The notes under the pieces were generated by a model, which saw only the letters and a program-made list of their open reading frames with translations, was not told the DNA's origin and ran no database searches. Position numbers and translations under genes: made by a program. From assembly GCA_946040935.1 (NCBI GenBank), contig CAMGCN010000029.1:1-8128 (forward strand): a stretch of 8,128 nucleotides of DNA, in the 5' to 3' direction. This DNA is from an uncultured Clostridia bacterium. Lineage in GTDB: Bacteria > Bacillota > Clostridia > Oscillospirales > CAG-272. Shown one piece after another: positions 1 through 5,933 of this stretch (position 1 is its first letter; each line of letters starts with the position of its first letter).

Positions 1-345
1 GTGTTCGAGATGCGCCTTTGTTCTCTGTGCGGTTTTGCACCCGACCTCGTCGGCTGTGCGAAATGCGGAGCTTACGAAAATGAAAGGATGTATTTTGACA
101 TACCGAACGGAGCGATTTTCTGCGGCAAATGTGCCTCGTCCGAAGTCAAAAAAACGCCTGTGTCATCTACGGTTTTACACGCCATGCGCTGGGCGTTGTT
201 TTGCGACATGTCACGCCTTTTTTCCTTTGAGATACCCGAGGATGAGATGCGTTCATTTTCCTCGATATGTGAAAGATATATCCTCACTCACCTTGACAGA
301 GGATTCAAAACACTTGATTTTTATCACGATACAGAAGGACTATGA
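1..345 (+). CDS. recO: DNA repair protein RecO, C-terminal part (5' end outside window)
   Basis: This is the C-terminal 114 residues of RecO, the recombination mediator that helps load RecA onto SSB-coated single-stranded DNA in the RecFOR pathway. The family's helical segment (FEMRL..LCGFAPDL) is followed by a zinc-binding module with C19-x2-C22 and, after a short beta hairpin, C41-x2-C44. A helical tail follows, ending in the typical 'RGFKTLDFY' type segment. RecO proteins are usually about 240-260 residues, so roughly the first half lies upstream. The GTG at base 1 is almost certainly an internal valine, because conserved RecO sequence is already under way there. The stop codon overlaps the mutS2 start by four bases (ATGA), so the two genes are co-transcribed and probably translationally coupled. 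An oddity is a second Cys pair (C7, C10) where relatives usually have leucines. Identity is confident; the extent is partial. Confidence 0.9.
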   Translation: MFEMRLCSLCGFAPDLVGCAKCGAYENERMYFDIPNGAIFCGKCASSEVKKTPVSSTVLHAMRWALFCDMSRLFSFEIPEDEMRSFSSICERYILTHLDRGFKTLDFYHDTEGL

Positions 346-2729
346 TTAGTAAAGAAAAGTATTTAACAACACTTGAATATGATAAAATCCGCATGATGCT
401 CGCAGATTGTGCCGCCACCGAGGGGGCGCGTTCGCAGGCGCTCTGCCTTTTGCCGAGCGAGGTACCTGAGATTGTAAAGAGAAATCTTTCAAATACAACT
501 GACGCAAAGAGGCTGTCCTATCAAAAGGGTACGCCCTCTTTCGGTCATGTTGCGGACATTACCGACGCAACCTCCCGTGCTCTTCATGGAGCTACTCTCA
601 CGACGCGCGAGCTTCTCGATATTGCAAACGTACTTGCCACAGCACGTTCTCTCTGCGGTTATATAAGCGAGGACAAAAATTTTGAGACGTCGCTTGACGA
701 CATCTTTGATTTGCTCGTTCCGGTGCCCGATCTTGAAAATCGGATACGCCGCGCCATAATCGCCGAGGATATGATATCGGACGACGCGAGTGCAGAGCTT
801 GCCGCAATACGACGTAAGATAAAGAGAATTAATATTAAAATCCGCGACGATTTGCAGGGCTATATCAGCGGCGGCTCATACTCAAAATATCTTCAGGAGA
901 ATATCGTCACTACCCGCGGAGGAAGATATGTTATCCCTGTAAAGGCCGAGCATAAAAACGATGTCCGCGGTCTTGTTCACGATACGTCGGCTTCGGGCGC
1001 AACGGTGTTTATAGAGCCTATCGCCGTTGTCGAGGCAAATAACGAGCTCCGTATGCTCGAAAGCGAAGAAAAGGCGGCAGTAGAAAAGATTTTATCTGAC
1101 CTTTCTTCACTTACCGCACAGTATAGCGCCGAAGCAAACCTCGACTATGAGACTGTGACGCAGCTTGCGTTTATATTTGCAAAGGCAGAGTTCTCGCACA
1201 GAATAGAAGGCTGCGAGCCGATTATATGCGAGGAACGCACAGTAGATCTTATCCGTGCGCGCCATCCTCTGCTTGACAAAAAGACCTGCGTGCCGATAAA
1301 CCTGAAAATCGGCGGAGAGTACGACACGCTTATTATAACGGGCCCGAATACGGGCGGCAAGACAGTGGCGCTCAAAACTCTCGGACTGTTTTCTCTCATG
1401 GTACAGTCGGGACTTCATGTCCCCTGCGAGGATACATCCCGCATTTGTATTTTTGATTCTGTTCTTGCGGATATAGGCGACGAGCAGAGTATAGAGCAGT
1501 CTCTCTCTACATTTTCCGCGCATATGAAGCGTACGGTAGAGATACTCGGCACACTTGATAAAAATTCTCTCGTTCTGTTTGACGAACTCGGCTCGGGCAC
1601 CGATCCTGTCGAGGGTGCGGCTCTCGCCACATCTATCATAGACGCGGTGAGGGAAAAGGGCGCGATATGCGCCGCAACCACACATTATGCAGAGCTTAAG
1701 GCATATGCGCTCGAAACAGAGGGCGTGTGCAACGCGTCGTGTGAATTTGATATTGAAACTCTGCGGCCCACATACCGTATAGTCATAGGCACGCCCGGTA
1801 AATCAAACGCTTTTGCCATATCTAAAAAGCTCGGACTTTCCGATGAAGTAATTCGCAGAGCCGAGTCTTATGTCGCAAGTGACAATAAGCGTTTTGAAAA
1901 TGTTATTGAAAAACTTGAAAAAGCGCGCATATCAGCCGAAAAGAACGAGCTTGAGGCACGCCGTATGAGAAAGGAGCTTTCAGACTATAAGGAGAGGGAA
2001 GAAAAGAGGCTTGCCGGGTTAAGTGAAAATGCCGAAAAGGAAATCGCGCGTGCACGCGCGCAGGCACTTTCCATGCTGAACAGCGCGAAGGCGGCAAGTC
2101 AGACCGTGTTTGAAGAGCTTGAAAAATTAAAAAAGGAGAAAGACAGGGAAAAGGCTGTAAGGGCGCTTGAAGAGTCAAGGGCAAAGGTCAGAAGAAGCTT
2201 AAATAAGGTAGATACCGACATAGAGCCGATACCCGAGGACGAGGACTACACCCCCTCGCGCCCGATACAAAAAGGCGACGAGGTGTTTATAAAGGGAGTC
2301 GGCAAACACGGCGTAGTGTTAAACGCTCCCGACTCAAAGGGAAATGTTCAGGTAAGCTCGGGCGCGCTGACCGTCCGTACAAAGGTCGATAAACTGATAC
2401 TTGCTTTCGATAAAGGAGTTACATTTACCGATAAGGAGGGAAAAACCACCTCCGCGCGCGATTTCAAACAGAGACTTACCAAGTCGTTTTCCCCCGAGCT
2501 CGACCTGCGCGGCATGACGGGCGAGGAGGCGTGGTTTGTCGTAGATAAATACATTGACGACGCGATGGTAATGGGCGTTCATACAGTAACTCTCGTGCAC
2601 GGAAAGGGAACGGGAGCGCTTCGCGCGTTCCTGCAAAAGACGCTTCGCTCGGACAGGCGGGTTGAGTCGTTCAGAAACGGAAAATACGGAGAGGGCGACG
2701 CAGGCGTAACGGTGGTAGAACTGAAATGA
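342..2729 (+). CDS. mutS2: Endonuclease MutS2 (MutS-family ATPase with Smr domain)
   Basis: This encodes a 795-residue MutS2, close to the family's usual 780-790. It lacks the mismatch-reading N-terminal domains of MutS1. The order is an N-terminal core/clamp region (about 1-300), an ATPase with Walker A GPNTGGKT (334-341) and Walker B/signature DELGSGTDP (414-422), a charged coiled coil (about 520-640), a small beta-rich KOW-like linker (about 645-695), and a C-terminal Smr domain (about 718-795) with LDLRG (720-724) and HGKGTG (753-758). MutS2 proteins are reported to suppress homologous recombination, and in Bacillus subtilis to act on collided ribosomes; the Smr motifs are linked to nuclease activity. 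Which role applies here cannot be read from sequence. The start overlaps the recO stop, with an AGAAGGA just upstream at short spacing. It ends in a 4-base overlap with the Nudix gene. All key motifs are intact. Confidence 0.97.
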   Translation: MISKEKYLTTLEYDKIRMMLADCAATEGARSQALCLLPSEVPEIVKRNLSNTTDAKRLSYQKGTPSFGHVADITDATSRALHGATLTTRELLDIANVLATARSLCGYISEDKNFETSLDDIFDLLVPVPDLENRIRRAIIAEDMISDDASAELAAIRRKIKRINIKIRDDLQGYISGGSYSKYLQENIVTTRGGRYVIPVKAEHKNDVRGLVHDTSASGATVFIEPIAVVEANNELRMLESEEKAAVEKILSDLSSLTAQYSAEANLDYETVTQLAFIFAKAEFSHRIEGCEPIICEERTVDLIRARHPLLDKKTCVPINLKIGGEYDTLIITGPNTGGKTVALKTLGLFSLMVQSGLHVPCEDTSRICIFDSVLADIGDEQSIEQSLSTFSAHMKRTVEILGTLDKNSLVLFDELGSGTDPVEGAALATSIIDAVREKGAICAATTHYAELKAYALETEGVCNASCEFDIETLRPTYRIVIGTPGKSNAFAISKKLGLSDEVIRRAESYVASDNKRFENVIEKLEKARISAEKNELEARRMRKELSDYKEREEKRLAGLSENAEKEIARARAQALSMLNSAKAASQTVFEELEKLKKEKDREKAVRALEESRAKVRRSLNKVDTDIEPIPEDEDYTPSRPIQKGDEVFIKGVGKHGVVLNAPDSKGNVQVSSGALTVRTKVDKLILAFDKGVTFTDKEGKTTSARDFKQRLTKSFSPELDLRGMTGEEAWFVVDKYIDDAMVMGVHTVTLVHGKGTGALRAFLQKTLRSDRRVESFRNGKYGEGDAGVTVVELK

Positions 2730-3181
2730 AAGAAACGACGCTGTGCTATCTCGATAACGGAAGCGAATATCTCATGCTCCACAGAAACAAAAAGCAAAAC
2801 GACGTAAACGGCGGCAAGTGGATAGGCGTCGGCGGAAAGTTTGAGCCCGGGGAGAGCGCGACCGACTGTATGCTTCGAGAGGTAAGAGAGGAAACGGGAC
2901 TTAACCCCACATCATACGAATATCGGGGAATAGTCACGTTCATATCCGACAAGTGGGAAAGCGAGCATATGCACCTTTTCACAGTTACCGAATGGACGGG
3001 AGAGCTTATCGAATGTGATGAGGGCGACCTTGCTTTTGTAAAAAAGGAAAAGCTCTTTGACCTGCCCATGTGGGAGGGAGATAAAATTTTTCTTGAGATG
3101 CTCGAAAGGAAAAGAGAGTTTTTTCGTCTTACGCTCACCTATCAGGGCGACAAGCTGATATCGAACAGTTTTGACGAATGA
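2726..3181 (+). CDS. Nudix hydrolase, MutX/MutT-like probable 8-oxo-dGTP diphosphatase
   Basis: This encodes a 151-residue Nudix hydrolase. The Nudix box is complete at residues 37-59: G37-x5-E43-x7-R51-E52-V53-x-E55-E56-x-G58-L59, which binds Mg2+ and hydrolyses nucleoside diphosphate-X bonds. The residues around it (an LMLHRNKKxNDV stretch, GKWIGVGGK, a WEGD motif and a C-terminal YQGDKL) resemble Streptococcus MutX, which removes 8-oxo-dGTP from the nucleotide pool. That substrate is therefore the best guess but is not proved. The ATG overlaps the mutS2 stop by four bases, and no good Shine-Dalgarno precedes it (only a weak GGTGG about ten bases upstream), so translation probably depends on coupling to mutS2. 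The gene is the last of the recO-mutS2 operon and ends one base before a strong hairpin. Its placement with two DNA-maintenance genes fits a sanitising role. Confidence 0.9.
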   Translation: MKETTLCYLDNGSEYLMLHRNKKQNDVNGGKWIGVGGKFEPGESATDCMLREVREETGLNPTSYEYRGIVTFISDKWESEHMHLFTVTEWTGELIECDEGDLAFVKKEKLFDLPMWEGDKIFLEMLERKREFFRLTLTYQGDKLISNSFDE

Positions 3182-3211
3182 AAAAGGACCGATAGGATAA
3201 TCGGTCCTTTT
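3182..3211. terminator. Bidirectional intrinsic terminator between convergent genes
   Basis: A perfect 12-bp inverted repeat (3182-3193 and 3200-3211, arms AAAAGGACCGAT and ATCGGTCCTTTT) encloses a 6-base loop. Read on the plus strand it ends in four T; read on the minus strand it ends in five T. It begins directly after the Nudix stop codon and lies about 20 bases beyond the stop of the convergent membrane-protein gene, so one hairpin can end both transcripts. Confidence 0.88.
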
Positions 3212-3232
3212 CAGATTTGTCATACGATAAAA

Positions 3233-3712
3233 TCAGTTATTTATTGATTCTTTATTGTATTTCTTTATGTTCTTTGCGTGTGCAAGGCAGGCGACGAGCG
3301 TGAAAACAAACGAGTTAAAAATATATCCGAGTACGGGATATGATGTCAGATGATGAAAAGCGAGTTGAGGAGCAAAAAACAGAGTAAAGGGGTTGTTTGT
3401 CACATTGTCTATTCCGATAACGAGCGAGGCGGTTGTCGGAACAAGCAAAAACGCCATATATGAGAGGCTTTCATATAAAACAAACCGAACAAAAGGAAGC
3501 TCGCTTTTTTTCATTTTGGAAATGACCGAAAAGCACATTATCTCAAACGCCGCAAATCCAACCGAGAAGAAAACCGCGCGCTGTACAAATTCGTTCGGCA
3601 TGAGTTTTGTGAAGAGCATGTCCGCCATGAGAAAAACTCCGAACGCAACGGTGTTGAATAAAGTATAAATAATAAATTTTATAACAAAAAATTTCAACGA
3701 AAGCTGTTTCAT
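3233..3712 (-). CDS. Hypothetical four-helix integral membrane protein
   Basis: I do not recognise the family of this 159-residue protein. It is strongly hydrophobic, with four likely membrane helices at about residues 9-34, 45-65, 77-101 and 126-146. Lysine-rich stretches (SKMKKSE at 65-71 and KNIKKYNK at 147-154) fit the cytoplasmic side under the positive-inside rule, which places both termini inside. No catalytic motif or signal-peptide cleavage site is evident. It resembles small GtrA-like or YdjM-like four-helix proteins only in size and topology, which is not enough to assign it. The start is well supported: a GGAGG (plus-strand 3720-3724) lies 7 bases upstream of the ATG, and a TTGACT/TAAAAT promoter lies just beyond. 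It is a single-gene transcript, convergent with the Nudix gene and divergent from prs. Confidence 0.8.
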   Translation of the reverse strand: MKQLSLKFFVIKFIIYTLFNTVAFGVFLMADMLFTKLMPNEFVQRAVFFSVGFAAFEIMCFSVISKMKKSELPFVRFVLYESLSYMAFLLVPTTASLVIGIDNVTNNPFTLFFAPQLAFHHLTSYPVLGYIFNSFVFTLVACLAHAKNIKKYNKESINN

Positions 3713-3744
3713 TTTTGTTCCTCCGCAAGTGATTTACCGTTTAT

Positions 3745-3772
3745 ATTTTATCATACCAAGAAAAAAAGTCAA
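3745..3772 (-). promoter_or_regulatory. Sigma-A-type promoter for the membrane-protein gene
   Basis: On the minus strand, TTGACT (3772-3767) is followed after 16 bases by TAAAAT (3750-3745), preceded by TGA, which gives an extended -10 (TGnTAAAAT). The predicted start of transcription is near 3738, leaving a leader of roughly 26 bases that carries the GGAGG site. This is a good match to the vegetative consensus, but the exact start is inferred. Confidence 0.72.
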
Positions 3773-3778
3773 TATTGT

Positions 3779-3796
3779 AAAAAAATTCGTTTTTTT
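3779..3796. repeat. A7-TTCG-T7 palindrome between divergent promoters
   Basis: Seven A (3779-3785), TTCG, then seven T (3790-3796) form an 18-base symmetric element lying between the two divergent -35 boxes (3767-3772 and 3810-3815). A-tracts at such positions commonly act as UP elements or intrinsic bends that raise promoter strength, here possibly in both directions. It is too AT-rich to be a stable transcribed hairpin, and neither predicted transcript includes it. Confidence 0.5.
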
Positions 3797-3808
3797 GGTA
3801 AAAAAGCA

Positions 3809-3851
3809 TTTGCAAAAATCATGCTTTATGATATAATTACTTTGCACAAAT
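3809..3851 (+). repeat. Near-identical 11-bp direct repeats flanking the prs -10 box
   Basis: TTTGCAAAAAT (3809-3819) and TTTGCACAAAT (3841-3851) differ at one position out of 11 and start 32 bases apart, about three helical turns. The first overlaps the -35 box and the second covers the predicted transcription start. The arrangement looks like a repressor operator pair. No regulator gene is in the window, and chance similarity in AT-rich DNA cannot be excluded. Confidence 0.4.
3810..3837 (+). promoter_or_regulatory. Extended -10 promoter for the PRPP synthetase gene
   Basis: TTGCAA (3810-3815) is followed after 16 bases by a perfect TATAAT (3832-3837) with TGA directly before it, forming an extended -10. 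The predicted transcription start is near 3844, giving a leader of about 36 bases with the ribosome-binding site GGAGG at 3869-3873, six bases before the ATG. Upstream DNA is rich in A- and T-tracts. Confidence 0.85.
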
Positions 3852-3879
3852 AGAATGCACGATCAAATGGAGGACGACA

Positions 3880-5001
3880 ATGAGCGAAGAATTATTCGGA
3901 CCGCTGAGTGTTATTAGTATGAGAGGATGCGAGGACTTCTGCGCGGCAGTGGACAAGTATCTTAAAAGATGGCGAGAAACTAACAAAAGTTTCATAGTGC
4001 CGGCCGAGTGCCCGAGATTCGGCACGGGAGAGGCAAAGGGACTTCTCCACGAGTCTTTGAGGGGACATGACGTTTACATTATCTCGGATGTTTTCAACCA
4101 CGGAGTAACCTATAAAATGTACGGGCAGGAAGTGCCTATGAGCCCTGACGAACATTTTTCCGATCTCAAGAGAATCATCGGCGCCATTGCAGGAAAGGCA
4201 AGACGCGTCTCGGTTATCATGCCGATGCTTTACGAGGGAAGACAGCATAAACGCTCGTCGAGGGAGTCTCTTGACTGTGCGATAATGCTTCAGGAGCTTC
4301 ATAATATGGGCGTCTCAAACATAATCACCTTTGACGCTCATGACGCGAGAGTTCAAAATGCAATTCCCCTCGGAGGTTTTGACAATGTTCAGGCTACATA
4401 TCAGATGATAAAGGCGCTTGTCAAAAACGAAAAGAATATCTCCTTTAATAAGGATGATATAATGATAGTTTCTCCCGACGAAGGCGGAATGCACCGCTGT
4501 ATGTACTATTCTTCGGTACTTAAGCTCGACCTCGGTATGTTCTATAAGAGAAGAAATTACTCTGTCATAGTAGACGGCAGAAATCCCATAGAGGCGCATG
4601 AATATCTCGGAAGAAGCGTCAAGGATAAGGACGTTATCATCGTTGACGACATGATTTCTTCGGGTGATTCGGTCATTGAAATTGCAAAGAAGCTCAAAGA
4701 GCGCGGAGCGCGCAGAATATTTGTCTTTGCGACCTTTGGCCTGTTTGTCGCAGGACTTGAGGTGTTTGATAAAGCGTATGAGGAGGGAATACTCACCCGT
4801 GTTTATACGACAAATCTCATTTACCGCATTCCCGAGCTTTCTTCGAGAAAGTGGTATGTTGAAGTGAATATGTGCAAGTACATTTCACTGATCATTGATA
4901 CCCTTAATAAAGACCATACTATTTCAGGTTTGCTTTCGCCTGCGGACAGAATACATACCTTTATTGAAAAGAAGACGGCCGACGGTACGATAAAGAACTG
5001 A
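3880..5001 (+). CDS. prs: Ribose-phosphate pyrophosphokinase (PRPP synthetase), long divergent form
   Basis: This probable cytoplasmic enzyme makes 5-phosphoribosyl-1-diphosphate from ribose 5-phosphate and ATP, for nucleotide, histidine, tryptophan and NAD synthesis. Its 373 residues form two phosphoribosyltransferase-like domains. Recognisable family landmarks are RGHD (canonical RGGD), RQHKRSSRES (121-130, matching the canonical ARQDRK..SR loop), FDAHDARVQ (151-159, canonical DLHAEQIQ), a VSPDEGG segment, a KRR flexible-loop motif, and the PRPP loop VDDMISSGDS (255-264, canonical VDDMIDTGGT). The usual enzyme is about 310-320 residues. This one has an N-terminal extension, an insertion around residues 70-100 and a longer C-terminal tail. 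Such long forms occur in Clostridia, often beside a canonical prs. The ATG has a GGAGG six bases upstream and a strong promoter. Family assignment is confident; full catalytic activity is inferred, given the altered PRPP loop. Confidence 0.88.
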   Translation: MSEELFGPLSVISMRGCEDFCAAVDKYLKRWRETNKSFIVPAECPRFGTGEAKGLLHESLRGHDVYIISDVFNHGVTYKMYGQEVPMSPDEHFSDLKRIIGAIAGKARRVSVIMPMLYEGRQHKRSSRESLDCAIMLQELHNMGVSNIITFDAHDARVQNAIPLGGFDNVQATYQMIKALVKNEKNISFNKDDIMIVSPDEGGMHRCMYYSSVLKLDLGMFYKRRNYSVIVDGRNPIEAHEYLGRSVKDKDVIIVDDMISSGDSVIEIAKKLKERGARRIFVFATFGLFVAGLEVFDKAYEEGILTRVYTTNLIYRIPELSSRKWYVEVNMCKYISLIIDTLNKDHTISGLLSPADRIHTFIEKKTADGTIKN

Positions 5002-5016
5002 TAATCGTTTGCCTTA

Positions 5017-5048
5017 TTGACATTTGCAAGCGTGTATGGTACTATAAT
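5017..5048 (+). promoter_or_regulatory. Probable promoter of the isomerase-oxidoreductase unit
   Basis: A consensus TTGACA (5017-5022) lies 17 bases before TACTAT (5040-5045), which overlaps a perfect TATAAT at 5043-5048. The 20-base gap to TATAAT would be too long, so TACTAT is the better -10 for this -35 box. TTTGCAAG (5023-5030) inside the spacer shares seven bases with the prs repeats. I see no terminator between prs and this promoter, so some read-through from prs is likely. Confidence 0.6.
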
Positions 5049-5087
5049 ATTAATAAAATATACTTATATAAAGAGAGGTAAAAACTA

Positions 5088-5894
5088 ATGAAAAAAGGGT
5101 TAAACCAAGGTTTTGCACTTCCCAAGGGAATATCACACAGACAAGAGTTCGAGATGACAAAGAAGGCGGGATTTGAGGGTATTGAATTTAACCTCACAAA
5201 TCCTTTCACCGACGCAGAGATAGAGGAGATAAAGGCTCTTTCCAAAGAGTTTGACCTTCCCGTTCTCAGCCTCGTTTCCGACCTTCACTGGCAGTATCAT
5301 CTGACGAGCAACAATGTTGCCGACAGAGAGAGAGCAAAGGATATCGTAAAGGAGCTCGTAACACAGGCAAAGGCGCTCGGTGCTGACACGGTACTCGTCG
5401 TTCCCGGTACGGTAAACGAGGATGTAACGTATGTTGAGGCGTATAATAACGCGCTCGGAGCACTCCGCGATTTGAAGCCCTTTATTGAGGAGAATAAGGT
5501 TAACGTCGGTATAGAGAACGTATGGAATAAGTTCCTTATCACCGCATTCGAGATGAGAGACTTCATCGACGCCGTTGACTGTCCTTATGTCGGCTCTTAC
5601 TTTGACGCAGGCAACTGCATGATAAATTCTTACCCTGAATATTGGGTTGAGATACTCGGCAAGAGAATTAAGAAAGTACATATTAAGGATTTCGTTTCCT
5701 GCAGCGGCGGCGGTGTTCTTGAGACGTTTGTTGACCTCGGTGAAGGCCAGCTGCGTTGGGACAGACTTATGGCGGCTCTTCGCGCAATCGGATACGACGA
5801 CTATGTAACATGCGAGGTTGCATATCACAAGATTTGCCCTCAGACTTCTCTAAACAATATGAGCAAAACTCTCGATGAGATTTTCGCTCTCTGA
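5088..5894 (+). CDS. Sugar phosphate isomerase/epimerase, TIM barrel (AP-endonuclease 2 superfamily)
   Basis: This 268-residue protein has the xylose-isomerase-like TIM barrel found in sugar isomerases, 3-epimerases and inosose dehydratases. Expected divalent-metal ligands are visible on successive strands: E143 (GIENVWN), D173 (YFDAGN), H198 (KVHIKD) and E243 (TCEV). Their spacing resembles D-psicose/L-ribulose 3-epimerases. A GEGQLRWDRL stretch before the last strand is also typical. No signal peptide is seen, so it is cytoplasmic. Relatives include UlaE-like hexulose-phosphate epimerases and IolE-like dehydratases, and sequence reading alone cannot choose the substrate. The ATG follows GAGAGG at about nine bases. 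A Gfo/Idh/MocA oxidoreductase starts 39 bases downstream with its own ribosome-binding site. The two probably form one transcript handling the same sugar or polyol. Confidence 0.9.
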   Translation: MKKGLNQGFALPKGISHRQEFEMTKKAGFEGIEFNLTNPFTDAEIEEIKALSKEFDLPVLSLVSDLHWQYHLTSNNVADRERAKDIVKELVTQAKALGADTVLVVPGTVNEDVTYVEAYNNALGALRDLKPFIEENKVNVGIENVWNKFLITAFEMRDFIDAVDCPYVGSYFDAGNCMINSYPEYWVEILGKRIKKVHIKDFVSCSGGGVLETFVDLGEGQLRWDRLMAALRAIGYDDYVTCEVAYHKICPQTSLNNMSKTLDEIFAL

Positions 5895-5933
5895 TTTGAA
5901 AATAATTTATCTGAATATAAGGAGATTTTAACT

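Noticed and set aside
1107..1685. A 192-codon minus-strand open frame opposite the MutS2 ATPase domain
   Set aside because: It overlaps the Walker A and B region of a well-supported gene, is Arg- and Cys-rich as antisense translations often are, and lacks initiation signals.
3393..3668. A 91-codon plus-strand frame opposite the membrane-protein gene
   Set aside because: The minus-strand gene has a promoter, GGAGG, hydrophobic helices and a terminator; the plus-strand frame has none of these.
5017..5048. TTGACA paired directly with TATAAT as the isomerase promoter
   Set aside because: The spacer would be 20 bases, too long for sigma-A promoters; the overlapping TACTAT at 17 bases is a better partner.
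5133..5828. A 231-codon minus-strand open frame opposite the isomerase gene
   Set aside because: It lies wholly inside a gene with intact metal ligands and is Cys- and Val-rich without domain motifs, so it is an antisense shadow.
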